A stretch of 64,000 bases of DNA, taken from DATKUK01 sp035530655 (GTDB lineage: Bacteria; Planctomycetota; Phycisphaerae; UBA1845; DATKUK01). Positions 53,137-64,000 of the stretch are shown here, piece by piece. The notes under the pieces are model-generated. The model saw only the letters and a program-made list of their open reading frames with translations. It did no database searches and had not been told where the DNA came from. The position numbers and the translations under genes are program-made. The DNA is taken from contig DATKUK010000103.1 in the NCBI GenBank assembly GCA_035530655.1, positions 50,105 to 114,104 on the forward strand. Reading direction: 5' to 3'. The stretch's first letter is position 1. Every line of letters begins with the position of its first letter.

Positions 53137-54213
53137 TCACTCGCTCAGGCCGAGTTTGTTGAACCGTTCAGTGATCGGCTTCTCGGCGGCGGCGCGCTGG
53201 GCGGCGGTGGGAATGGCGTCCAGGCGGCGCTGCAACTGGCGGGTCATCTCGTGGATGGGGTGCATCAGGTCGTCAAATTCCCGGTCGACCTGCCATGTCC
53301 ACGGGGTGTTGTAAAGACCCATCTCACGATGGCCCAACTGCCATTTGATGCGGTTCAGCAGCGCCTTGGCCCGCCAGTCGTCCGTCGTAATCTGCCCGGC
53401 CCGGTCGGACAACTCCGCCAGAATCGACTCGGCCGTCTCCTGCTGGGCTTCGTCGAACTGATAATAGGAGACGGCTTCATTGACGTACTGCCGCCACCTG
53501 CGGGTCATCTGATAGTCCAGCATTCGTTCGCCCGTGCGGCGTGCTTCGGCGAGTTCGTCGGGCTCGGATGGGGCCGACGCGGCGGCTTGCTGCTCCGGGT
53601 CGTCTTGCTGCTTCGGCTCGTGGTGGACGTTGAAGGGGTCCTCACGCCTACCGACGTTGCCCTCCTTCCAGCGGGCCATTTTCTTCGTGTAGCCGTCGAA
53701 GAAGAGCGTCGCGGCTATGGTGTCAGCCGCGTAGCGGGCCTGTTTTTCGGGAGGAATCAGCGGACGGAGATCCTCCACGACGCCGAGCCAGCATTCGCGC
53801 ATCGGCGCCACCAGGGGGACGGACAGCTCGGCCCATCGCTTGCCCAACTCGGGCGTGAAACGGCCTTGGCTTTCGATGACGCTCTCGAAGGCGAACTCGA
53901 AAAACGCCTGCCCCTGCTCCTGGTTCTCGTGGGCGGTCTGCATGAGCCGCCGCGCGATCAGTTCGGCCGCCTTTTCCTGCGCCTCCTCGTCGAGGCCGTA
54001 CTGCCTCTTGAGAGGGTCGCCGGCACAAAGCGTGCCAATAGCGCGGGCGATTCCGGGGGTCAGACGCAGACCGCGTTCGGTCGGGCGCATGTAATCGGGT
54101 TGCGGTTCGGACTGTTCCTGCTGAGCGACGACCGTAGCCCCCAACAGCAGCAATATAACAACAGCGGCACAAGGCTTGCCCCGGTTCGGACGAACTCGTC
54201 GAGACTTTTTCAT
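53137..54213 (-). CDS. Exported protein of unknown function
   Basis: 358 residues from ATG 54213 (GTG-GGG-like site upstream). Signal peptide MKKSRRVRPNRG then AAVVILLLLGATVVAQ. The rest is helical and charged, with a Gln/Glu-rich linker (EPKQQDDPEQQAAASAPSEP). No family is recognised. It is 75 bp after another exported gene on the same strand, so the two probably form an operon. Many planctomycete genomes encode such large secreted proteins of unknown role. Confidence 0.7.
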   Translation of the reverse strand: MKKSRRVRPNRGKPCAAVVILLLLGATVVAQQEQSEPQPDYMRPTERGLRLTPGIARAIGTLCAGDPLKRQYGLDEEAQEKAAELIARRLMQTAHENQEQGQAFFEFAFESVIESQGRFTPELGKRWAELSVPLVAPMRECWLGVVEDLRPLIPPEKQARYAADTIAATLFFDGYTKKMARWKEGNVGRREDPFNVHHEPKQQDDPEQQAAASAPSEPDELAEARRTGERMLDYQMTRRWRQYVNEAVSYYQFDEAQQETAESILAELSDRAGQITTDDWRAKALLNRIKWQLGHREMGLYNTPWTWQVDREFDDLMHPIHEMTRQLQRRLDAIPTAAQRAAAEKPITERFNKLGLSE

Positions 54214-54288
54214 CACGTACCCCACTGGATCGTTTGATTGCTAAGTCCCAAGCTATATCGTACTACACGTCCGCAGGTATGGCAGCCC

Positions 54289-56184
54289 CTACCGTGGCGG
54301 CCAGATGACGAAGTCGCCTTCCTCTTTCCAATTGGTGTGGGTGCCGCCGTCGTCCTGACCATTGGAACCTACCGAGTAGAGCGTAAACGACTCGCCGTCG
54401 CGGCGATAGACGAACGGCTGTTCGGTAAACGCATCGACAGTCACGTGGCCGGCGTCGGGCAGGTCATCGAGCGAATCCGGCAGCGTGCCCGTCTGCTGAC
54501 GGTGGGCCAGCACCCGAACCAGCGTGTGCGTCAGTCGCCGGTGCGACTCACGGCTGGTTTCGGTCCTCTTGCACTTGGCGCCAGCCCACGTGAGGTGACG
54601 CAAGAGTGGGTTCGGTTCGTACGCTGATTCGCCTTGAAGTTGCTCCAGCCGCGTTTTTGCATCGGGGTAGGGCATCGCTATGGCCGCGGCCATGCGGTCG
54701 TAGTACGCATTGGCAGACCGGACTGTCTTGTCGAGTAGCCCCCCGGTCTGGCGGAAGTCGTTCAGCTCGCCCACCTGATCGTCGGTCATGCCGAAGCCTT
54801 GCTCGGGTTCCCGCAAATCCAGCGCGGGCCCACCCGTCTCCGGATCGATCTGGAAAACGCGCTGGCATGTATCCATAAGCATGGCTTTCTCGGCCGGGAT
54901 TGCGCGGGCATACGACGGCAGCGGCGGATCGTCGCGCTCCAAACGCTCAGCCAGCATCCCGTAATCGAGCGCGTCGCCCGCATCGGCAGACAAACGGGCA
55001 ACATCGGGGTACGCCAGCGCGTCCACGGCCATGCTGACCAGCGACTCGATCAGGAAAGGCGTTCTCGACTGAAGCCGGGCCACGCGAGCGACGGTGAGCA
55101 GGTCCTCGGCGGCGTCGGCGTAGCGTCCCTGGCTGCGATGCCAGCTCGATCGAGCCGCCAACGCCTTACACGTGTTTCGCAGGCGTGACAACTGCGGCAA
55201 CTGCACAGCTATCAAGCCCTGACTGCCACCAGCGGAGTACTCACGAGCGTACGCAGGTTTTTCCGACGCCTGACGGAACAATTCCAGGGCGTCGGCGTTC
55301 TGCTCGAACCACTCAGCCAGCATGGCGCCCTGCTCGCTGTCCCAGTCCAAGCTGCTGTCGAGCGCGCCGTTCAACATGTCATAGTGCTCGCCGAGACCGA
55401 CCAATCGCTCCATAGCCTCGTCGAGCAGCGGCGCGGCGTTGTCCTCGTCGGCGACGCCCTCGTTGTTGACGCGGTGCAACCATTCGACATAGTCGACCGG
55501 GTTACACGGATCGGGCGGGGGCACAGCCAAGTCGGGCGCGGCAGCGCCGGCGAGCCCGAGCAGGGCGGCATCACCGAAGGCTTCGTCCGGCAGCAGTTCG
55601 AACTGCTTGAGCAGTCTGTCGTACTCCTTGCCTTGTTTGCCCTGCACCGCGCCGGTTGCCAGGTCGATGACCTTGAGCCTGCCCCAGCCGCAGCGGATAA
55701 ACAGCCTCTTGTGGTCTCTGCTGAAGCGGAACTTGGCACCGCCGGTCCATTCCAGGCGAAGCTTGCGACGCTTGAGGTGCTTGATCTCATCCGGTTCGAG
55801 CAAATCCGACAGCGCCAGGTCGCGCACGAGCTTGCCCTCGGGCCCGTAGATCACCAGCGCGTGCTGTCGGCCGCCGTGCGACCAGTCGTCGATGGTGACC
55901 ACGTGCCGCCCGTCGCCAGCCACCAGCACCCGTCGCGGGGCCCACTCGTTGAGAAGCTTGCCGCGCCAGAGGACTTGGCCGGCCTTGTCACCCTTGCGGG
56001 CCTTCATCTCGGCCAAGCACTCACCTTTGACGCGAGGCCAGTCTTTCGTTGGGGTCACGCGAAATGAAAACGCCCGGTCGGCCGAAGAGCGGGTCTGGAC
56101 ACTCGGCGGCAGGATCTGCACGGACTTCGGGTCGTCAGCGCCGCCCCCCGCCGTCAGCACGACAAGTAGGAGCACAGCACGCAC
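54289..56184 (-). CDS. Large exported protein of unknown function
   Basis: 631 residues from GTG 56184, with AGGGGAAAACT upstream. A short signal peptide (MRAVLLLVVLTAGGG) precedes a region with a beta-propeller-like stretch (KLVRDLALSDLLEPDEIKHL; RFSRDHKRLFIRCGWGR). The C-terminus has LPDSLDDLPDAGHVTVDAFTEQPFVYRRDGESFTLYSVGSNGQDDGG. This last part resembles a tail common in planctomycete exported proteins and the end of type II pseudopilins. No enzyme motif is recognised. Confidence 0.7.
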   Translation of the reverse strand: MRAVLLLVVLTAGGGADDPKSVQILPPSVQTRSSADRAFSFRVTPTKDWPRVKGECLAEMKARKGDKAGQVLWRGKLLNEWAPRRVLVAGDGRHVVTIDDWSHGGRQHALVIYGPEGKLVRDLALSDLLEPDEIKHLKRRKLRLEWTGGAKFRFSRDHKRLFIRCGWGRLKVIDLATGAVQGKQGKEYDRLLKQFELLPDEAFGDAALLGLAGAAAPDLAVPPPDPCNPVDYVEWLHRVNNEGVADEDNAAPLLDEAMERLVGLGEHYDMLNGALDSSLDWDSEQGAMLAEWFEQNADALELFRQASEKPAYAREYSAGGSQGLIAVQLPQLSRLRNTCKALAARSSWHRSQGRYADAAEDLLTVARVARLQSRTPFLIESLVSMAVDALAYPDVARLSADAGDALDYGMLAERLERDDPPLPSYARAIPAEKAMLMDTCQRVFQIDPETGGPALDLREPEQGFGMTDDQVGELNDFRQTGGLLDKTVRSANAYYDRMAAAIAMPYPDAKTRLEQLQGESAYEPNPLLRHLTWAGAKCKRTETSRESHRRLTHTLVRVLAHRQQTGTLPDSLDDLPDAGHVTVDAFTEQPFVYRRDGESFTLYSVGSNGQDDGGTHTNWKEEGDFVIWPPR

Positions 56185-56299
56185 AGTTTTCCCCTATCAG
56201 CCCCGGGCCCCATAGATTGTACCACACAATGTAGACGTAGACGTGCCGGGCGGGCCTGCGTTAGCGCCTACACGTCGCCAAGGGGGGCGTTGGCGCACG

Positions 56300-56330
56300 A
56301 AAAAACCCGCCTGGTTTCAGGCGGGCTTTT
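56300..56330 (-). terminator. Rho-independent terminator after 5S rRNA
   Basis: CCCGCCTG (56306-56313) pairs with CAGGCGGG (56318-56325) around GTTT, flanked by A6 (56300-56305) and CTTTTT on the other side. On the minus strand it ends the 5S rRNA; it may also work on the plus strand. Confidence 0.9.
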
Positions 56331-56341
56331 TCAAGAAATAG

Positions 56342-56451
56342 CGTCGGCGATCACCTACTCTCGCCCCGAAGGACTACCATCGGCCGAGCGGGCTTAACGG
56401 CTCTGTTCGGAATGGGAAGAGGTGTTTCCCCGCTCGTATGGTCACCGACAA
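56342..56451 (-). rRNA. rrf: 5S rRNA
   Basis: On the minus strand GTCGGTGACCATACGAGCGGGG to GATCGCCGAC forms the closing helix. The conserved ACACCTCTTCCCATTCCGAAC and GGCGAGAGTAGG motifs are present. Ends are set by the terminal helix, with a few bases of uncertainty. It lies 130 bp after the 23S rRNA. Confidence 0.93.
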
Positions 56452-56571
56452 TATCGGGTCGCCTGCGCGGGCCTCTGTTGGCCCGCGGGCGTGATGCTTC
56501 GGTCAACCGAATAGAGGCCAGGTAAACGTGTTGTCGAGGTCGTTGCGTCGTCTGCGACGGCTTGGTCAGCG

Positions 56572-56583
56572 ATTCATAAATGT

Positions 56584-56590
<7 letters not shown>
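56572..56590 (-). repeat. 3' half of 23S rRNA processing stem
   Basis: This 19-bp sequence (top strand ATTCATAAATGTGGTCAAG) is the exact reverse complement of 59528-59546. Transcribed, the two halves pair to enclose the 23S rRNA, the normal RNase III processing stalk. Confidence 0.85.
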
Positions 56591-59527
<2,937 letters not shown>

Positions 59528-59534
<7 letters not shown>

Positions 59535-59546
59535 ACATTTATGAAT
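59528..59546 (-). repeat. 5' half of 23S rRNA processing stem
   Basis: Exact inverted copy of 56572-56590, bracketing the 23S gene. Pairing extends a few more bases with one mismatch. Confidence 0.85.
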
Positions 59547-59684
59547 CTCTGACGCAGTCAAGCCGCCTCAGCGCTACGACGCAAAACCTCGCCGGGCCTG
59601 TCGACCCGACGCGGACCTGCGATCTCGAACGCCACGTACCTGGCCTATTCGGTTGTCAAAGAACACCTTATCGCATTCGCGGTT

Positions 59685-59846
59685 TCAACTGTACGTATAG
59701 TACACCGCGATGATGCCCATGATCCCGGCGAAAATCACCACCAGCTTCATCACATCCCAGACGTTGGTGGCGCCGCCGAAACGTCCCGGCTCCAACTGCC
59801 TGCCGCAGTGCGGGCAGTGATATAACTTATCGTCCCGCCGGGACAT
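59685..59846 (-). CDS. Tiny zinc-ribbon membrane protein inside the rRNA operon
   Basis: 53 residues from ATG 59846, preceded by GAAGG; an in-frame start at 59879 would add 11. N-terminal HCPHCGRQL is half a zinc ribbon. A single membrane helix follows (MKLVVIFAGIMGIIAVYY, ~33-50). There is no homolog I recognise. It lies between tRNA-Ala and 23S rRNA on the same strand, an unusual place for a protein gene. It could be a chance open frame, but the CxxC plus a clean membrane helix argue for a real product. Confidence 0.5.
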   Translation of the reverse strand: MSRRDDKLYHCPHCGRQLEPGRFGGATNVWDVMKLVVIFAGIMGIIAVYYTYS

Positions 59847-59976
59847 AACCTTCACACCGGACGCTGGTGACCTGCCCACCCGCCAGGTGGGCCATCACCT
59901 CAGACCCATCATTATAGCCGTCCGCCAGTTCCTTGCAAGGGGCAAAGTCTTGCCAAATCCCAACCACCCCACTCAA

Positions 59977-60049
59977 TGGAGCCGACCGGACTCGAACCGG
60001 TGACCTACTGGTTGCAAACCAGTCGCTCTCCCAACTGAGCTACGGCCCC
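59977..60049 (-). tRNA. tRNA-Ala(UGC)
   Basis: 73 nt without encoded CCA. The anticodon stem ACTGG-loop TTTGCAA-CCAGT gives anticodon UGC. The acceptor stem GGGGCCG pairs with CGGCTCC, including the G3:U70 pair that marks alanine tRNAs. D-arm and T-arm (GGTTCGAGTCC) are normal. It is in the rRNA operon, before 23S. Confidence 0.97.
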
Positions 60050-60159
60050 GTGCCAATCCTGCCAGGCTGCGACCGGGCCGGCTTGATCGGCCTACCGTGC
60101 CCCTGCCAGCCGCTGTCTCGCCATCGCCCGGCCACGCCGGCCCGAGCCAATCAAAAAAA

Positions 60160-60233
<74 letters not shown>

Positions 60234-60296
60234 TTGACCGAGCCGTCACCGGACCGAAACGCTGCTGTCACCCGCCGGCGAGCCCTGTAACACCTT

Positions 60297-60324
60297 AATC
60301 TACCACCACCTACAGGCGTGTCAA
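60297..60324 (-). promoter_or_regulatory. Sigma-70-type promoter of the tRNA-Ile-tRNA-Ala-23S-5S operon
   Basis: Minus strand TTGACA (60324-60319, perfect), 16 bp, TAGATT (60302-60297, 4 of 6). Transcription would start near 60290, some 57 nt ahead of tRNA-Ile. No 16S gene lies between this and the next gene at 60507. Confidence 0.75.
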
Positions 60325-60506
60325 CACGCTCGCTTTCGACGCTGCCCCGGGGGCCTCATGCCAGATCGGCACACCGGGCTCGGCGACGCCACCGCCGCCG
60401 GCAGGCGATCAGTTGCCGCCTGGCCCATCCGCCGCTGCCGAAAGATGGTAGGCAAGAGCTGGCATCGGGGTGCCGCACGAGCGATTCGGGATGACGGCCA
60501 CTCGTC

Positions 60507-61625
60507 CTAGGGATGTCGGCCGAACGGGGCCATGTGGTGCTGGGTGCCCATCTCATAATCGTCCATGTAATCGGCGAAGGTCGAGGCGATCACCAGGCTG
60601 CCCCGCTTGTCGCGGGGGATCTGGTTGTCGTTGTCAACGTGCGAGTCGGCGTACAGCACGTTGGCCTTCGTCAGGTGGCGGGCGCCCAGGACGTTATGCT
60701 TGCGATCGGAGTTCACCGTAAAGGGGGCGGTCCACATCCCGGCCGATACCTCCCGGTTGGCCGACCAGCCGGTACCTGTGTAAGGCAACGAGCCGGTGCG
60801 GGGCGACAGATGGTAGTCCACCGAATCGGCCATAGACATCGTCTCGCCCGGATCTCGGACCTCGCTCATGGTCACGGCTTGCGTCTGCCAGTATGTGTCG
60901 CCGCTGCCGTCGCCGATATCGATCTGCACTCCCTCTTCTTCCGAGGCCCCCCAGATGTTGTCATCAGGACCGTCGATAGAAAATGTCGCCTGGAAGCTCG
61001 GATTGGGGCGTGCCGGCCAGCGTATCCCCTCGCGACCGCCCTTGCTGGTAGCCGAACGCAGGTTCCGATTTGTCATGTAACCGGATGCGTACTTCCACAA
61101 CACCGGGCGGGGCTCGATAGAGCCTGTTGAGCCGGCCAGCTCGGGTGAATCGAAGTCCATGGTGTTGTGTCTAATCTGAGTCGGACAGAAAAACCCCTCC
61201 CATAGTGTGTCCGGCGCCCACTCCGCTTGGAGGCGAAAGCCGTGGGGATAGCTTCTCCAGCCCTGGGACGCCGGAAACATACTGGGTATTTCCGGTCTGA
61301 TGCGCATCGAGTAGTGAGCCAACCATCCATGGACCGGATCGTAATTGTGCGTGACACTCGTCAAACCGCGTCCGGGCTGGGGGTTGCCTTTCGGATTCAT
61401 CGGCATGTAATGATACGGATCGCTGGGGGCGAACGAATTATACTCACTTTCGTATACGGCACTCGCCTGACCGAACGACCTGAGCCGACTGGCACAGACG
61501 CCCGCCTTGGCCTGCTCGCGAGCCTTGTTCAGACTCGGCAAGAGGATCGAGATCAACAAGGCAATAATCGCCACCACCACCAGCAGTTCGATGAGGGTAA
61601 AACCCGTACGTCTTGGAGACATCAT
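60507..61625 (-). CDS. Type II secretion-like pseudopilin (H-X9-DG type)
   Basis: 372 residues from ATG 61625 (GGAAGGAAAGA upstream, followed by a second ATG). A type IV pilin-like leader and helix: RRTGFTLIELLVVVAIIALLISILLPSLNKAREQAK, with prepilin peptidase cutting between Gly and Phe. The exported body ends RHLTKANVLYADSHVDNDNQIPRDKRG, the H-x9-D motif of planctomycete pseudopilins, where the last Gly is Ser. It is the last in a tandem of pseudopilin and lipoprotein genes. Confidence 0.88.
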   Translation of the reverse strand: MMSPRRTGFTLIELLVVVAIIALLISILLPSLNKAREQAKAGVCASRLRSFGQASAVYESEYNSFAPSDPYHYMPMNPKGNPQPGRGLTSVTHNYDPVHGWLAHYSMRIRPEIPSMFPASQGWRSYPHGFRLQAEWAPDTLWEGFFCPTQIRHNTMDFDSPELAGSTGSIEPRPVLWKYASGYMTNRNLRSATSKGGREGIRWPARPNPSFQATFSIDGPDDNIWGASEEEGVQIDIGDGSGDTYWQTQAVTMSEVRDPGETMSMADSVDYHLSPRTGSLPYTGTGWSANREVSAGMWTAPFTVNSDRKHNVLGARHLTKANVLYADSHVDNDNQIPRDKRGSLVIASTFADYMDDYEMGTQHHMAPFGRHP

Positions 61626-61696
61626 TCTTTCCTTCCGACGATAAGGCCGCACCGTCGCGCTCAGCCGTGCCGATCGCTACGAGGAGAGGCAGCCGC

Positions 61697-62128
61697 TCAC
61701 TTGCCGCCGAGCAACTTGCCGATCTCGTCCACGATCGCTAGGCACTGGCCGCACCCGGCGATGGCCTTGTCGCGTTCGACGGGACTGGCGAGAGCCGCCC
61801 GCCAGACCTCTTCCTCGAAGACCGTCTGCAACTGCTCGACCTTCGATATCGCCTGCTGCCTGATGGAGGCATCCTTCACATCGGTGTTGATTGAGGTCGG
61901 CAGGCTGGTCTGAATGAGCAGGCGGCACTGCGACACGGTTATGTCCCGACCCGCACTGAAATCCGGGCGAGGCAGGTTATCATCGCGCAACCCCTTCAAG
62001 TAGAACTCCGTGCGTTCCACCACCCGTAGCGGTTCGAGGTAGCCTTTCACATTCGCCTCGTCCCCGCAGCCGGCAAGGCAGACGCCCACACCCGCTATCG
62101 TCAGCAAGACGGTCAGCCATCGCGCCAC
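61697..62128 (-). CDS. Small lipoprotein of the pseudopilin-linked family
   Basis: 143 residues. The signal MARWLTVLLTIAGVGVCLAGC ends in an LAGC lipobox; Cys21 would be lipidated. The body is helical: YLEPLRVVERTEFYLKGLRDD..., QAISKVEQLQTVFEEEVWRA, and IAGCGQCLAIVDEIGKLLGGK. It is homologous to the lipoprotein at 62544. It lies 71 bp before the pseudopilin at 60507. Function unknown. Confidence 0.82.
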   Translation of the reverse strand: MARWLTVLLTIAGVGVCLAGCGDEANVKGYLEPLRVVERTEFYLKGLRDDNLPRPDFSAGRDITVSQCRLLIQTSLPTSINTDVKDASIRQQAISKVEQLQTVFEEEVWRAALASPVERDKAIAGCGQCLAIVDEIGKLLGGK

Positions 62129-62279
62129 CGGAAGAATCCTCCCTCATACGACGCCACGTCGCCCGGCGAAGGCCTGCGCCCACGTACGAGCGTAACTCGG
62201 CCCGGCGGTTCAGGACCGCAACCACTATCAGCTTACTCCGTGTGCGCGTTCACGTCGAGGTGCCATGGACCTGGGCGCA

Positions 62280-62369
62280 TCACGGCTGGCGCCAGAACGG
62301 GGCCAGGTGGTGCTGCGTACCGATCATGTTGTCGTCGATGTAGTCGGCGAAGGTGGAACCGGTCACCAT
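62280..62369 (-). pseudogene. Remnant: last 29 residues of a pseudopilin
   Basis: VTGSTFADYIDDNMIGTQHH to the stop TGA at 62280-62282 matches the ends of both intact pseudopilins (STFADYMDDYEMGTQHHM and STFADYIGEDGVGGQHHI). The rest of the gene is absent. It is directly joined, out of frame, to a truncated lipoprotein start. Confidence 0.85.
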
Positions 62370-62413
62370 GCCACCCCCAGCACCGCCACAGACGCGAACG
62401 ACCGTCGCATCAT
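62363..62413 (-). pseudogene. Remnant: truncated lipoprotein start joined to pseudopilin end
   Basis: GGAGGT is followed by ATGATG at 62413 and MMRRSFASVAVLGVAW then a stop, a signal-like start cut short. The junction with the pseudopilin remnant suggests an internal deletion of a lipoprotein-pseudopilin pair. The ribosome site remains perfect. Confidence 0.7.
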
Positions 62414-62445
62414 AGAGACCTCCCCTACGCGCCGGCGGCTCGGCG

Positions 62446-62490
62446 CCAGTCCCCGAGAATGCTTTTCACCTGCGCCGCGATCGCCAAACA
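62446..62490 (-). pseudogene. Remnant: C-terminus of a lipoprotein copy
   Basis: CLAIAAQVKSILGDW resembles the ends of the two intact lipoproteins (CRGIVAQIKEALGG and CLAIVDEIGKLLGG). It lies between the stop at 62544 and the truncated start at 62413. There is no upstream open frame left. Confidence 0.6.
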
Positions 62491-62543
62491 CTACTCGACC
62501 CCCACGGCGACTTTGTTGATCCGCGGCGGCCCTTTCCCCGTAA

Positions 62544-62972
62544 TCAGCCGCCCAACGCCTCCTTGATCTGCGCCACAATGCCCCTACACTCCTCCAAGCC
62601 GGCGCGGGCCGTGGGCAGATCCGGCGGGGTTTGCGTCACCGGCTCGTACAAAGACTGCTCAAACGTGGTCTGGAGCTTTTCCAGCATCGGCATGACCCGC
62701 TGCTTGGCCGCCTCATCCTTCAGCTTGTCCCCAAGCGAAAAGGGCATATCCTGTTGCACGATCGACTTGACCATCCCCAGTGTCGCATCCATTGCGGGCG
62801 AATAATCGGACGAGGCCATCCCCTCCTGCAACCTGCCCATCCACAACTCCGCCCGTTTAACGACCTCGAGCGGTGCAGAGTACTTGGCCATGTCCACGCC
62901 CTTGCCGCAGCCTGCCAGCACGGCCGAGCCGACACCGACAACACACATGACATGAAGCAGTCGTCTCACCAT
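62544..62972 (-). CDS. Small lipoprotein of the pseudopilin-linked family (second copy)
   Basis: 142 residues from ATG 62972, with AAAGGTGC upstream; longer frames are not supported. Signal MVRRLLHVMCVVGVGSAVLAGC with an LAGC lipobox. The body is helical: YSAPLEVVKRAELWMGRLQEG, QQDMPFSLGDKLKDEAAKQRVMPMLEKLQTTFE, and CRGIVAQIKEALGG. Clearly a paralog of the lipoprotein at 61697. It follows the pseudopilin at 63085 by 112 bp. Function unknown. Confidence 0.82.
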   Translation of the reverse strand: MVRRLLHVMCVVGVGSAVLAGCGKGVDMAKYSAPLEVVKRAELWMGRLQEGMASSDYSPAMDATLGMVKSIVQQDMPFSLGDKLKDEAAKQRVMPMLEKLQTTFEQSLYEPVTQTPPDLPTARAGLEECRGIVAQIKEALGG

Positions 62973-63084
62973 CCTCGCACCTTTCATGCTGGGGCCCGCC
63001 GCACCGCAGGCCCTAACCTGTCTGCCCGAACGAACAAAGCACCGCGTCGGGAATTGCACGCAACTCGTGCGATCCTTTCGCGGC

Positions 63085-64000
63085 CTACTTGTATCGGCGC
63101 CAGCAAGGCATGATGTGGTGCTGCCCGCCAACACCGTCCTCGCCGATGTAGTCCGCGAAGGTCGACCCGGTCACGAGCTGCCCACGCTTGTTCCGCGGAA
63201 CCTGATTCTCTCGCGATACGTGACCGTCCAGATACCCCACGTTGCCCGTGCCCAGGTGCCGCGCGCCGATGGCCGGCGCCCTTCCCCAGTTTGAGAGCAC
63301 GAACCGGCCCGCCGACCAGTCAGAGGTGTTATCGTACCTGTCGTCGGCCACATCATCGACATCGTCGCCGAGGCGGAAGTTGGAGCTGTCAGCCATGTAC
63401 GCACAATCAGCCGGCATGACGATTTCCGACACGTTGGTGCCCTGGATGTGATACCGGGCGTCACCCAAATCAGGTGGGTTGACGTCCACGCCAGGCGTAC
63501 TGTAGATGTTGTCACGATCCTCAAATTGCTTTTGTGTCATCACAGTCGGCTTCACCGGGAACCGGCGCTCGGCACCATCCCGAAAGACTTGCGAACGGAT
63601 CAGGCGGTTTTGCTGGTAGGCGCTGGCATGCTTGTAGCGGACCTGCACCCACGGCTGCCCGTTGTCGCTTGTGCCGAAGACGATCTCGGGCGAGTCCTCC
63701 TCATGGGTGTTGCGGTGATCCTGCGAGGGGCACCAGAAGCCTTCCCACAGCGTCTCGGGCTGTGTCTTCGACTGCCAGTAGAAACCCCACGCGAAGTGCT
63801 CCCACGCCTGCACGTCCGCCGACAGCGACCCGGGGACGTCCGGACTGATCCCCATGTCGATAGCCAGACGCCCGATGGCCGGATCCCAGATCTGCTCGCC
63901 CTCGCGCATATTGCGTCGATCACCGGAATTGGGTGGTATGGAGCAAACGGGCGCACCCGGCCAAGAATCGACCAGCGGAAAGGCCTTCTCGCCAGTTTCG
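63085..64000 (-). CDS. Pseudopilin (H-X9-DG type), N-terminus cut by window
   Basis: The open frame continues to the right edge, so the pilin-like N-terminus is outside; the in-frame ATG at 63909 is not a likely start. The visible ~304 residues contain WEGFWCPSQDHRNTHEEDSPEIVFG, similar to WEGFFCPTQIRHNTMDFDSPEL of the paralog, and RHLGTGNVGYLDGHVSRENQ, an exact H-x9-DG motif, then KRGQLVTGSTFADYIGE at the end. It is paired with the lipoprotein at 62544. Confidence 0.85.
   Translation of the reverse strand, partial: ETGEKAFPLVDSWPGAPVCSIPPNSGDRRNMREGEQIWDPAIGRLAIDMGISPDVPGSLSADVQAWEHFAWGFYWQSKTQPETLWEGFWCPSQDHRNTHEEDSPEIVFGTSDNGQPWVQVRYKHASAYQQNRLIRSQVFRDGAERRFPVKPTVMTQKQFEDRDNIYSTPGVDVNPPDLGDARYHIQGTNVSEIVMPADCAYMADSSNFRLGDDVDDVADDRYDNTSDWSAGRFVLSNWGRAPAIGARHLGTGNVGYLDGHVSRENQVPRNKRGQLVTGSTFADYIGEDGVGGQHHIMPCWRRYK

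Overview
This window looks like chromosomal DNA of an anaerobic planctomycete, probably of the Phycisphaerae type. The clues are GC-rich coding DNA, an exported protein with a PEP-CTERM tail, pseudopilins with an H-X9-DG-type C-terminus, dockerin-like calcium loops on a flagellar protein, and a 23S/5S rRNA operon with no linked 16S gene. Anaerobic or fermentative life is suggested by acetate kinase, a cluster resembling the anaerobe-specific orange protein (ORP) cluster, and the AmmeMemoRadiSam genes. Placement rests on gene content only; no 16S gene is present.

Positions 1-6.4 kb hold a truncated XylR/V4R-type sigma-54 activator. It diverges from a small operon (M20 amidohydrolase, acetate kinase AckA, and an AckA-like protein lacking key active-site residues) that has a textbook sigma-54 promoter and upstream repeats. 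A 650-bp noncoding stretch with a terminator and the PEP-CTERM gene follow. Positions 6.5-12.35 kb are a minus-strand ORP-like cluster: three NifX-type proteins, two MinD-type ATPases with ferredoxin inserts, two glycine-rich MPxGDGTGP proteins, a Fur-family regulator, and a sigma-54 activator with an altered GAFTDA loop beside a sigma-54 promoter and paired dyads. Positions 12.6-16.4 kb carry the AmmeMemoRadiSam set (Memo-AMMECR1 fusion, DUF362 protein, radical SAM enzyme), all with export signals.

Positions 16.4-50.2 kb form an almost unbroken minus-strand run. Transcription begins near a MerR-like gene with its own promoter and dyad, then passes a TPR protein, FlgN, a FlgS/FlgR-type two-component pair, and the basal body, hook, motor, export and regulatory genes. 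It continues to fliA, a small hypothetical gene, dapF and a spermidine-synthase-like membrane protein. A sigma-54 promoter precedes flgB, which fits control by the adjacent response regulator; FliA would drive the late class. Flagellin, chemotaxis genes, flgM and fliM are not in the window. FlgD has four dockerin/EF-hand loops where a C-terminal domain is usual, and FliN carries FliM-like motifs.

Positions 50.4-56.2 kb hold a GAF-GGDEF cyclase, a uroporphyrinogen-decarboxylase-family protein and two large exported proteins of unknown function. Positions 56.3-60.3 kb are an rRNA operon read on the minus strand: promoter, tRNA-Ile, tRNA-Ala, a tiny zinc-ribbon membrane protein gene, 23S, 5S, terminator. 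Positions 60.5-64 kb are a tandem family of pseudopilin and lipoprotein genes, with decayed copies between the intact ones; the last runs off the right edge.
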